Shown here piece by piece: positions 12,730 to 20,215 of a DNA stretch of 38,518 nucleotides. Every line of letters starts with the position of its first letter. The stretch's first letter is position 1. Where the stretch lies: positions 1 to 38,518 of IMG/VR virus record IMGVR_UViG_3300008470_000198; one strand, written 5' to 3'. Position numbers and translations under genes: made by a program. The DNA comes from a virus. The notes under the pieces were generated by a model. The model was not told the DNA's origin. It did not search any database and saw nothing but the letters and a program-made list of their open reading frames with translations.

Positions 12730-15069
12730 TTATGATAATTTTGTTGATATCGTTTCAATTTCGGACACATTGTCATGTTTCCCAACGATAATTAAATTAT
12801 CTGACCAGTTGCGAGTTAATGGGTTATGTGATATCACAAAAATATGTTCAAAATAATTTTTAATTTTGATGAAAAATTCACCAATTAATTCTAAGTTTTC
12901 GTCCGCAACTTTACCAAAAACTTCATCCATTACTACGATGTTTGGTTTAGGTAACGTTGAAACCTTCGTTAAAACACTACGTAAAGCCAGAGAAGCTACT
13001 GTTTTTTCGTAACCAGACCCCGAACTAAGAGATTTAACGACTCTTGTTTCATTATCAATCATGAGGAACTCTAACTCGTTTTTTTCGTTTATAATCAACT
13101 CTACTTGGAAATTACAACTATCTGAAAGTACTCTATGTAATTCCTGATTTAATAATGGTATCATATTTTTCATGATAATCTTAGAAATACCATTCTTTCC
13201 GAATACCATAAGATATATTTTGAATACACCAACCAATTCTTCTTCACTTGATATTTTCTTAATCAAATCAAGGTTCACTTTGATTTTCTCATTCATTGTA
13301 ATAATGTTCGTTTTATGTCTTTCGATATAAGTGTTAGTTTGACGAACATCGCCGTTTGCCGTTTCAATTTGTGTCTTGAAAACAATAAGTTTTTTATCAA
13401 TCTCCTGATTCTCTATAAGTTTGTTCTTATTGGATTCGTAGTTATCCAAACGCTTTTGTTTTTTATCGAGTTCAAGTTGATCTCTCTCAACTTCTAAATC
13501 TAATTTCTCTTTACGAAGTTTATTTCTCTCGTATTCATTATATTCACTCTTCAAAATATTAAATACTCCTTCTTCAAGTCTAAGTGCGTCAATTAAATCT
13601 TGTTCAATTCTTGAAGTTAAACCTAATTTTTCAATAAGTGTTTTCAATTCTTCAATTTCCCTAGAATGGTCAACACCTTCTAATTCCCTTTTACATGTTG
13701 GGCAGTATTTACCTGTTTCTAATTGATTTAAGAGAGTTTTGTTTCTTGTGATTTCACTTTTAGTTGCCCCAATAGTAATAGTATGGGTATTAATTTCTTT
13801 TGTCTTCATAGCGTGATCGTCTTCAGAATAATATTCCGATGGTTCTGTAACCACAATAGCGTTACCAGCTAATACACTTTTATTTTGTTTTTCTTTTATT
13901 GTGTTAATTTCACCACCAAGTAAAACAGGGTTTGTGTTAATTAACTCTTGGTCGACATCCTTATTTTTTGATAATAAAACAAGATCTCTCTTTTCACCTA
14001 AATCTTTAAGTTTCTGTTCGTAATCTTTCAAGTTATCGTTAAGTTCGATTATCTTATCATCAGATTCTTCAATTGATTCGCTGTAATCACGGCTATCGTT
14101 TTCCAATTGTACCTTGTTGTATGTGTTAGAAACAAGTTTCTTACTCCATTCACTATATATTGATTTACAAATAGCTTCTTTTGCCTTTAAACTTTCTAAC
14201 CCAAGGAATCTTGTTAATATAGCCCCTCTTGCCGTTGGTTTAGAATCAATAAGGTCTTCCAAATTACGACCCGTGGTTAATATTGTTGATAAGAAATCTT
14301 CTTGAGTACCGATTGCTGCGGTAATAAATGCTTCAGTTTCTCTTCTTTGTTCACCATTTAGATTTACTTCCTTACCATTCTCAATTTTATAGAATTCTAA
14401 TTCACTTTTTGCTGTGAAAACTCCAGCTCTATTTTTCTTCCTTGTTACTGTTCTTTCGATAATATAATCAACACCATCGATTAATAAATAACCTTTTACA
14501 TTCACTACATTAGTGTCTCTAAAATCATTAAAAAGATCAAGTGTGGTTTTACCTTTAGTTGTTGAATTAAAGAACAAATACAATAATAAATCTACCGTAG
14601 CTGTTGTCTTACCACCATAATTTTTCGGGTTAGATTCTACGGAAGTAATACCACCGAGATCTTCGAAATTTATTGTGTTACCATCTCCAAATGATAGGAA
14701 ATTTGAGAATTCAACCTTTTTAAGATACCATTTATTATATCGAGCTTTGTTCTGAACAGCTTTGTCTATCTCACCATTGACTTTATTATCAAGTCTCTCT
14801 ATCATTTCCCATTTAATTTCAATTCCATTTTCAGTAATGAAATCTTTCATTAAATTTTTCTGATAAACAGGGTCGGTTATACTCTCACTAACATCTAACG
14901 ATTTTAATTTAGCATTAGAAGTATTAAGAGCAACTTTTGTTACTATTTTAACATCGTTGGTGTTATACTTATCCTTAAAGTACTCCTTAACTCTTTTAAT
15001 TCGTTCCTGTGTAAGATTCTCTGGAGTGTCTTCCCACTCGACTTTAATAAATGGTTTGTTGTATGTCAT
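12730..15069 (-). CDS. 46: SbcC/Rad50-like ATPase, T4 gp46-type recombination endonuclease subunit
   Basis: A 779-residue SMC-like protein. A P-loop (NPKNYGGKTT, about 147-156) lacks the usual first Gly. It is followed by a long coiled coil with a zinc hook CPTC at 456-459, an ABC signature SSGSGYEK (682-689), Walker B NIVVMDE (710-716) and an H-loop VISHNP (745-750). Residues 1-110 are an extra N-terminal extension compared with T4 gp46 (560 residues). With the gp47-like nuclease it should resect DNA ends for recombination-dependent replication. The start ATG overlaps the preceding TAA by one base (TAATG). The partner gene lies upstream at 16362-17162, separated by three small genes. Confidence 0.9.
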   Translation of the reverse strand: MTYNKPFIKVEWEDTPENLTQERIKRVKEYFKDKYNTNDVKIVTKVALNTSNAKLKSLDVSESITDPVYQKNLMKDFITENGIEIKWEMIERLDNKVNGEIDKAVQNKARYNKWYLKKVEFSNFLSFGDGNTINFEDLGGITSVESNPKNYGGKTTATVDLLLYLFFNSTTKGKTTLDLFNDFRDTNVVNVKGYLLIDGVDYIIERTVTRKKNRAGVFTAKSELEFYKIENGKEVNLNGEQRRETEAFITAAIGTQEDFLSTILTTGRNLEDLIDSKPTARGAILTRFLGLESLKAKEAICKSIYSEWSKKLVSNTYNKVQLENDSRDYSESIEESDDKIIELNDNLKDYEQKLKDLGEKRDLVLLSKNKDVDQELINTNPVLLGGEINTIKEKQNKSVLAGNAIVVTEPSEYYSEDDHAMKTKEINTHTITIGATKSEITRNKTLLNQLETGKYCPTCKRELEGVDHSREIEELKTLIEKLGLTSRIEQDLIDALRLEEGVFNILKSEYNEYERNKLRKEKLDLEVERDQLELDKKQKRLDNYESNKNKLIENQEIDKKLIVFKTQIETANGDVRQTNTYIERHKTNIITMNEKIKVNLDLIKKISSEEELVGVFKIYLMVFGKNGISKIIMKNMIPLLNQELHRVLSDSCNFQVELIINEKNELEFLMIDNETRVVKSLSSGSGYEKTVASLALRSVLTKVSTLPKPNIVVMDEVFGKVADENLELIGEFFIKIKNYFEHIFVISHNPLTRNWSDNLIIVGKHDNVSEIETISTKLS

Positions 15070-15752
15070 TATTTATTATTTTTAATATCTTTAAGTCTTT
15101 TTAGTTCGTATTCTCTCACTAATTTTTTGATTAAATTTTTTCTATCTTTTTCAATTTTAGGACATTCTTCAGGTGTTGGCCCGTGATATTTCCCATTTAA
15201 TTCCCATACACCATTAGGTTGTAAATTCCAAGTTTCGGTGAATTCTTGTCTAACACAAATCCAATCTTCATATTCAGAACTATTCGCCACTTTCTCATCG
15301 GGGAAAAATGGGGATTTTTCTCTATCATGTATCGTTTTGGGGTAGACTAAAATTAGTTGGTCACCTCGAACGTTTATTCTAAAATAAAAATTCTCGTCAC
15401 CACCTTGGTCAATCTCACCCCAATATTTTTTTGCTTTATGCTTTGTGGATAAATGTTGGATATTCCAATAATGAAATTTTCTGTGTGGAATATTTAAACT
15501 TTTCCATCCTTTTTCAAATTTATTAGATTTATAATGTTCCCAATAATCACCATCCCATCCGTCGGATTCACCTTCAGCACCAAATAATTTATTTGATATT
15601 AATTCTAAATCGATAGTTTTTTTACCACCACTTTTAAATTCTAACCCTTTTATTTGACTGAAAAACATAATTCCAATTTTTCTGGTGTGTTCATCGTACC
15701 AACTAATATATAATTTACCGTCTACTACCTTCCATTTGTTATACAAACCCAT
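15069..15752 (-). CDS. Hypothetical protein, 227 aa
   Basis: Not recognised. Tryptophan- and lysine-rich protein with beta pattern in the N-terminal part (NKWKVVDGKLYISWYDEHTR) and a charged helical C-terminus (KNLIKKLVREYELKRLKDIK). The start at 15750-15752 is chosen because it follows the upstream stop as TAA T ATG, although the frame is open for 10 more codons. It lies between gp47- and gp46-like genes in one transcription unit and its stop overlaps the gp46 start, so it may be linked to recombination or simply inserted there. Confidence 0.7.
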   Translation of the reverse strand: MGLYNKWKVVDGKLYISWYDEHTRKIGIMFFSQIKGLEFKSGGKKTIDLELISNKLFGAEGESDGWDGDYWEHYKSNKFEKGWKSLNIPHRKFHYWNIQHLSTKHKAKKYWGEIDQGGDENFYFRINVRGDQLILVYPKTIHDREKSPFFPDEKVANSSEYEDWICVRQEFTETWNLQPNGVWELNGKYHGPTPEECPKIEKDRKNLIKKLVREYELKRLKDIKNNK

Positions 15753-15753
15753 A

Positions 15754-16068
15754 TTATTTACTGTTAATCCTACTCTCTTCAAAAAATTCTATGAAGGAGT
15801 TTATAGCCCAAACGGCTCCTGCGGTATACATTCCATCAAAAAAGAATGTGAAATATCCCGTATCAAAATATTGATTGGTTAACCCACCTAACACTAAGGA
15901 AAAGAAGAAACCAACCCATGTTGGAATACACAACATACAAGTTATAAAGTCGTACCAAAACCCTGACTTTTTATGTAACCACATCCGGGGTTTATCGAAG
16001 ATATCTCCCGAGGTGATTATTGTTGACATTCCGTAGGCCATGAAAGCCCATAATATTAATTCAATCAT
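15754..16068 (-). CDS. Small membrane protein, DUF1360-like
   Basis: 104 residues with membrane segments at about 3-18 (ELILWAFMAYGMSTII), 40-62 (ITCMLCIPTWVGFFFSLVLG) and a third near 80-95 (MYTAGAVWAINSFIEFF). The C-x-x-C followed by a Trp in the second segment and the overall size resemble DUF1360 membrane proteins, which are found in bacteria and phages and have no assigned function. The ATG overlaps the frame-restored stop of the upstream gene by one base, and its TAA lies one base before the next start. Confidence 0.65.
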   Translation of the reverse strand: MIELILWAFMAYGMSTIITSGDIFDKPRMWLHKKSGFWYDFITCMLCIPTWVGFFFSLVLGGLTNQYFDTGYFTFFFDGMYTAGAVWAINSFIEFFEESRINSK

Positions 16069-16405
16069 TATTCATCATATAAATTACTCTTATCTGGTGT
16101 CTTCTTAAACACCTCAGAAGCGTCCGAGGTTCTCATTGGGACTACTTTTACGATTTTCTTATCTTTAATAGTGATTTCTGACATTACAGATTGGTCACCA
16201 CCTGACTCACCTAAATCAATTCCCTCTCTTGAGGACGGTGATTGGGGTAAAATGGTTTATCCCCATACTTTAAGAGATTAAATCCTTTTTCAAAGGTTTT
16301 CTCTGCTAACTTATCGATGTCCTCAATATTGTTTAACTTACAATACTGAATAAATTCATCACTAAGAGTTAATGAGTTCTTCTTGGTCGTTTTCAATATC
16401 TTCAA
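16068..16405 (-). CDS. Hypothetical protein, 112 aa after frame repair (broken at C4)
   Basis: As written, the ATG at 16403-16405 gives 64 residues ending ...KPFYPNHRPQERELI with TAG at 16211. Adding one C to the minus-strand C4 run (plus G4 at 16244-16247) gives KPFYPQSPSSREGIDLGESG and continues to TAA 16068-16070, which overlaps the next ATG by one base. The repaired protein has an N-terminal helical part (LSDEFIQYCKLNNIEDIDKL, like DNA-binding arrestin/ParG-type caps of T4 phages) and a polar tail ending KSNLYDE. It overlaps the gp47-like gene by 44 bases. Function unknown. The precise junction supports the repaired frame. Confidence 0.55.
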
Positions 16406-17162
16406 TGTCGTTAATTCTAAAATGTAAAAATGGTTGTTCGTTTTCTAAATCATGGTAAGTATATTCTTTCGTCACCATATCAAACATTCCATATCCATGG
16501 TGTTCGATACTTTCACCAAAATTTTGTTGAATCATACTACCAATCATAACGCCTTCACCACCGCCAGCTAACTTAAAAGTTTGCCGAAGATGAATATCAC
16601 CTGCTAATAGGAGGTCAAGACCGACAAAATTTAATTTATCGTACCCGTCATCAAATTTAAACCCTAAATCCGTTGACATCCCTTGAATTGGCCCGTGGAA
16701 TAACCCAATATAATACTCTCCCTCTACTTTATCGTACTCTGGACGAACATTATGTTGATATAGTGAATAGATAACCCAATTAACATTATCATCCTTATAA
16801 ACTCCACTATTCTTATAGTAATCGATATTTGGGTCAGACAATAATTCTAAAATCGGTGTGATACTATCTAATCGATCGACGTTTCTTTCCGAGAAATCGT
16901 GATTACCGGGTAAAATAACAACTCTACCTAAATTTGATAAGTGACTCACAAATTTAGCTGTAAAAATAAGTTGTTGATTAGAAATAGTTATCTTTTGATG
17001 AACAAGATCCCCTGTGATAACGAATCTAATTTCATCAAATTCTAACCCTCTAATTTTATCTGCGATATCATCAAAAAACGCATCAAATTGTTTTTGATAC
17101 ATTTCGTGGTATTGATTCATACGAATATGGATATCACTTATATGAATAATTTTCTTTATCAT
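16362..17162 (-). CDS. 47: SbcD/Mre11-like nuclease, T4 gp47-type
   Basis: A 266-residue calcineurin-like phosphoesterase. All metal-binding motifs are present: DIH (10-12), GDLVH (51-55), GNHD (86-89), FHG (155-157) and GDIH (188-191). Length fits the short phage form (T4 gp47 has 339 residues). It forms the nuclease half of the gp46/gp47 complex that processes double-strand ends during recombination-dependent replication. The ATG overlaps the stop of the PD-(D/E)XK gene by one base. It ends with TAG inside the following gene, with which it overlaps 44 bases. Confidence 0.92.
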   Translation of the reverse strand: MIKKIIHISDIHIRMNQYHEMYQKQFDAFFDDIADKIRGLEFDEIRFVITGDLVHQKITISNQQLIFTAKFVSHLSNLGRVVILPGNHDFSERNVDRLDSITPILELLSDPNIDYYKNSGVYKDDNVNWVIYSLYQHNVRPEYDKVEGEYYIGLFHGPIQGMSTDLGFKFDDGYDKLNFVGLDLLLAGDIHLRQTFKLAGGGEGVMIGSMIQQNFGESIEHHGYGMFDMVTKEYTYHDLENEQPFLHFRINDIEDIENDQEELINS

Positions 17163-18028
17163 TATACTACGTATTTTGTTAAATCCATCGTTAATATTGT
17201 GTTGACAACACTTTGAGGAACTTTAAATTCTTCATATGTTGAGTCATCTTTCATCAATGCAACTACACCACCTAAAAACTTCTTATCCGAAAACTTACTT
17301 TCTGATAACATCTTTAAGATTAGTCTTGCATATAATGGTAATTGAGTGTAATAATGACCGAGAGCAAAATCAGATACATGTTGGAATGGTGGATACATTT
17401 TACCATGGTAAGGCATCACCTTAAAATTCTTTGGTTTGTTACTCTTATGGTCAGTTACAATGATACCGAAGTCAGTCTTCATCTTGTTTAGCATTAACCA
17501 TGTATTATCGGGTTGCCCCGTATACATTAAATCAGGGTCACCCAATATCATTTCTGTATCAAGAAGAACTGCACCTCTCTCATGCATTTTATCCATGAAG
17601 TCTTTACCCGCAGAAATCATATTATCACTTCTAAGTCGTTGTTCTTCATTAATATTGAAGATTGGTTGACGGACTTCTTTGTAATTTCCGTACTCTTCAA
17701 TGATTGCTTTTTCTAATTCGTAGTGAACTCTACTACCAAGATTAACTGACTCAGTACCCGCTTGTTTCCACTCAGCAAGAAGTTTCTTTTGTTTTACAGG
17801 GTCTCCCTTAGCTAATCTAAGAGATAAACCATGAGAATCGAATGGTGGGTGGAATTGTTTAACGATCTTAGAAACAGAAGGCCACTTTGAGGTGACTTTC
17901 CCATTCTTATTGAGCATATAATAAATGTGTTTATCTTCAACGAATGATAAACGGATTTCTTCTTGTCGGGCCGCAATTATTTCCTTAATTTCCCCTGCAA
18001 ACTCTAATAAATTTTCTTTAGTATACAT
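17162..18028 (-). CDS. PD-(D/E)XK (RecB-type) nuclease
   Basis: 288 residues. The motifs of the RecB-like nuclease fold appear in order: GSRVHYELE (98-106), LLDTEMIL with E159, GQPDNTW with D174, IIVTDHKSNK with D193-x-K195, and the trailing YTQLPLYARLI with the QxxxY motif (Q229, Y233). Such enzymes act as exonucleases, Cas4-like nucleases or structure-specific nucleases. Its position directly upstream of the gp47-like gene, with overlapping stop and start, suggests a role in recombination or end processing. A host-DNA-degrading role is also possible. Confidence 0.85.
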   Translation of the reverse strand: MYTKENLLEFAGEIKEIIAARQEEIRLSFVEDKHIYYMLNKNGKVTSKWPSVSKIVKQFHPPFDSHGLSLRLAKGDPVKQKKLLAEWKQAGTESVNLGSRVHYELEKAIIEEYGNYKEVRQPIFNINEEQRLRSDNMISAGKDFMDKMHERGAVLLDTEMILGDPDLMYTGQPDNTWLMLNKMKTDFGIIVTDHKSNKPKNFKVMPYHGKMYPPFQHVSDFALGHYYTQLPLYARLILKMLSESKFSDKKFLGGVVALMKDDSTYEEFKVPQSVVNTILTMDLTKYVV

Positions 18029-18032
18029 GTTT

Positions 18033-18272
18033 CTATTTTATTTGAACTAATGTGTTATTCTCAATACTACGTTTAATCCATCTCATTAAAGTGATAGCTT
18101 TAAACCTCGGGTATAAATCCGTTGATTTCCATTCATCCTCAGTACAATCGATACCTAATTGGTATAGAGAATCTTCAACTTGGATATTATAATAAACAAT
18201 ATGGTCACAAATGTGAGTCATCATTGCGTCTGTTCCTTTTACAATTTCTGTTAATGTGTGTTTCAATTTCAT
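18033..18272 (-). CDS. Hypothetical protein, 79 aa
   Basis: Not recognised. Helical protein (MKLKHTLTEIVKGTDAMMTH) with a WIKRSIENNT end, no membrane segment and two Cys. It lies 3 nt after the primase stop and 4 nt before the nuclease start, so it belongs to the replication/recombination unit. It ends with TAG, one of three such stops among the genes that look intact or complete here. Confidence 0.65.
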   Translation of the reverse strand: MKLKHTLTEIVKGTDAMMTHICDHIVYYNIQVEDSLYQLGIDCTEDEWKSTDLYPRFKAITLMRWIKRSIENNTLVQIK

Positions 18273-18275
18273 AAT

Positions 18276-19217
18276 TTAATCTATTTGAAATGGTGGATAT
18301 TCTGTTAAATCTCCTTGTAAGTCAGCGATATCCTTATCTGACGGGAGTTTAGTAACCCATACTTTACCGAATAACCGACCCCCGTTTAATTGATGGAAAA
18401 TTTTTTGGGAATTCGTCCAAGCATCACCATCGAGGATTAATGTTATTTTTTTAGCTTTCTCATATAACATAGAGAATAATAAATCACCCAATTTTTTACC
18501 TAACATAGGAATTGAATTTTCAACAAAAAGGTGGTCAAAGGCACCTTCCACTAATGATATAGGTTTATCCCAATCAATTAGGTATTCATTGAATATTATA
18601 ATTTCTTTCTCAGCTTCAGGATTTTTATATTTTAAAAAGGGGTTATTTTCATATGACCTAGCAACAAAATATGTTAAGTCACTTTCTTCATCATAAGATG
18701 GGATTATTATCCTATTCTTATACTCACCCTCATAACAAAATCCGATGTTAAATTTTTCAATCATTTCATCGGTTATATTTCTTTTCTTGATATAATTGTA
18801 AGGAGTTTTAAAGATTGGAGTCATTTTTAATCCTGCACTACAATTTTTGAAGGATTTAAACTCTTTTGGTAATTTAACTGGGTTGTATAATTTCTTTATT
18901 TCCTTACCTTGATCTTCGGGCATCAATAAAACAAATTTTTTGAGTTCCCGTTTAGACCCATATTTTTTAACTAAATAATATATGTTTCCGTATGTTCCAT
19001 GTGTTTCTGCGCACACCCAACATTTATAAACACCTTGTTTGTAATTCACTTCTAAATTACCTTTTCCATCTAATTTATCGAGAGCCTTAACATCATAACT
19101 ACATACAGGACAGGAAAATGATACTTGTCCGCTACTTGAATTATGTGTCTTGTAATCCCCAAAAATGCCGAACAAAATATCAACAATTGGTTCATAATCT
19201 ATTATGGTCTCTGTCAT
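18276..19217 (-). CDS. 61: DnaG-type DNA primase, T4 gp61-like
   Basis: 313 residues. An N-terminal zinc-binding domain has C36-P-V-C39 and C66-W-V-C69 (CHC2-type with four Cys). A TOPRIM domain follows with the invariant Glu in LVEGAFDHLF (E224) and DGD (263-265) in ITLILDGDAW. The length matches T4 gp61 (342) rather than the larger bacterial DnaG, which has a C-terminal helicase-binding domain. It makes RNA primers on the lagging strand together with a replicative helicase not in this window. A terminator at 19265-19304 separates it from the resolvase gene. Confidence 0.88.
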   Translation of the reverse strand: MTETIIDYEPIVDILFGIFGDYKTHNSSSGQVSFSCPVCSYDVKALDKLDGKGNLEVNYKQGVYKCWVCAETHGTYGNIYYLVKKYGSKRELKKFVLLMPEDQGKEIKKLYNPVKLPKEFKSFKNCSAGLKMTPIFKTPYNYIKKRNITDEMIEKFNIGFCYEGEYKNRIIIPSYDEESDLTYFVARSYENNPFLKYKNPEAEKEIIIFNEYLIDWDKPISLVEGAFDHLFVENSIPMLGKKLGDLLFSMLYEKAKKITLILDGDAWTNSQKIFHQLNGGRLFGKVWVTKLPSDKDIADLQGDLTEYPPFQID

Positions 19218-19264
19218 ATAAGGTTAATAATAACGAAAATAATCGTGAATAAAAAATCCGGGGC

Positions 19265-19304
19265 AAAAAAAATGGGAGAAAGTCACCAACTTCCTACCCA
19301 TTTT
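19265..19304 (-). terminator. Rho-independent terminator after the resolvase gene
   Basis: AAAATGGG (269-276 of this block, i.e. 19269-19276) pairs with CCCATTTT (19297-19304), extended by AGAAAGT (19277-19283) with ACTTCCT (19289-19295), loop CACCA. On the minus strand the hairpin is followed by T8. It would end transcripts from the gene stopping at 19370 before the primase unit starts at 19217. Confidence 0.75.
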
Positions 19305-19369
19305 CCCCTTTTTAAAACATTCTTATTATGAATATTATAAATGTAAGTAAAATAATTCAGAATTCCAAA

Positions 19370-19975
19370 TTATTTCCCCTCTTTTAACATATTGATATGT
19401 CCGATAACACAAGTGACACCGTCACTTATATCAAAATTCTCTTTCTTCAATTTCCCGTTTTTATTGTATAACCAATTAATCTCCGGACAGATTGCGTTAA
19501 CATGTTCCCATATTACTTGTTTTTTATCGATAGTCTTCGGTAAACCACCAAATAATACATTTCTGCCTTTAGCGTTAGGTTGTACCAAATCAGGAAATGC
19601 ATATTTTCGAGCATTATATGTGGAAATAAACGTTGGAACTACACCAAAGATATCATAACACTCTTTCAGTATCATTGAATTGAACCTAATAAGTGTTCCG
19701 ACGGTGTAAATGTTGTTGGAATTGAGTAATGGTTCTTCAATTACCACTTTAACTATTCCATAATCCTTATACAACTCCAAATGTTTTTTAAATGCGTCGG
19801 CTTTCTTCAATAGAACTTCTATCTTATCTTCAGGAAGAGGTTTAATTTTAGGGGTGAAATGTGAGGCTTCTAATAATGTTGACGATGTTAGATCAAATAT
19901 TGCCCACCCGATTGTTTTCGTGCTAATGTCCAAACCTAAAATCTTAGGAGCTTTTTGTAAATTTCTTTCTTTCAT
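19370..19975 (-). CDS. RuvC-like Holliday junction resolvase/RNase H-fold nuclease
   Basis: 201 residues from the ATG at 19973-19975, which has a typical A-rich leader and follows the NUMOD1 fragment stop by 4 nt; an in-frame ATG 33 bases upstream lies inside that fragment. The RuvC-like fold is shown by ILGLDISTKTIGWAIFD (first catalytic Asp), VKVVIEEPLL (Glu on the beta-4 strand) and FDISDGVTCVIGH (C-terminal Asp). These occur in poxvirus/phage RuvC-type resolvases. It would resolve recombination and replication junctions before packaging, the role of endonuclease VII (gp49) in T4. A terminator follows it. Confidence 0.8.
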   Translation of the reverse strand: MKERNLQKAPKILGLDISTKTIGWAIFDLTSSTLLEASHFTPKIKPLPEDKIEVLLKKADAFKKHLELYKDYGIVKVVIEEPLLNSNNIYTVGTLIRFNSMILKECYDIFGVVPTFISTYNARKYAFPDLVQPNAKGRNVLFGGLPKTIDKKQVIWEHVNAICPEINWLYNKNGKLKKENFDISDGVTCVIGHINMLKEGK

Positions 19976-19979
19976 ATTT

Positions 19980-20174
19980 TTAATTTTTATATTCCCATTT
20001 AAATCCACCTGCTGTTTTATTATATTTAATCTTTCTACAGCATTCAGAAATGTGACGAATGTTTAAAGTCTTTTGAGCTAAACTTATCGATTCCCACACT
20101 CGTATTAAGTTATTGTTTAAATCTAACTGTCTAACTTGTTTTTTCTGTGAATTATGTCCCTCGGAATAATTATT
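19980..20174 (-). pseudogene. C-terminal remnant of NUMOD1-type homing endonuclease
   Basis: An open frame of 64 codons runs from just after TAA 20175-20177 to TAA 19980-19982, with no Met or other convincing start. It reads NNYSEGHNSQ, then KKQVRQLDLNNNLIRVWESI, SLAQKTLNIRHISECC and KTAGGFKWEYKN. The pattern (v-x-q-l-d-l-n-x-x-l-i-x-x-w-x-s-i-x-x-a, then I-x-x-c-c, then aGGfxWxY) is the NUMOD1 DNA-binding module that ends many HNH and GIY-YIG homing endonucleases; SEGHNSQ is typical of the joint after an HNH domain. The catalytic domain is missing, so this is probably the scar of a lost mobile endonuclease inserted before the resolvase gene. Confidence 0.65.
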
Positions 20175-20215
20175 TTATAATAATAAGTAAAGTATTTTTC
20201 TTTAATTGTAAAGGT

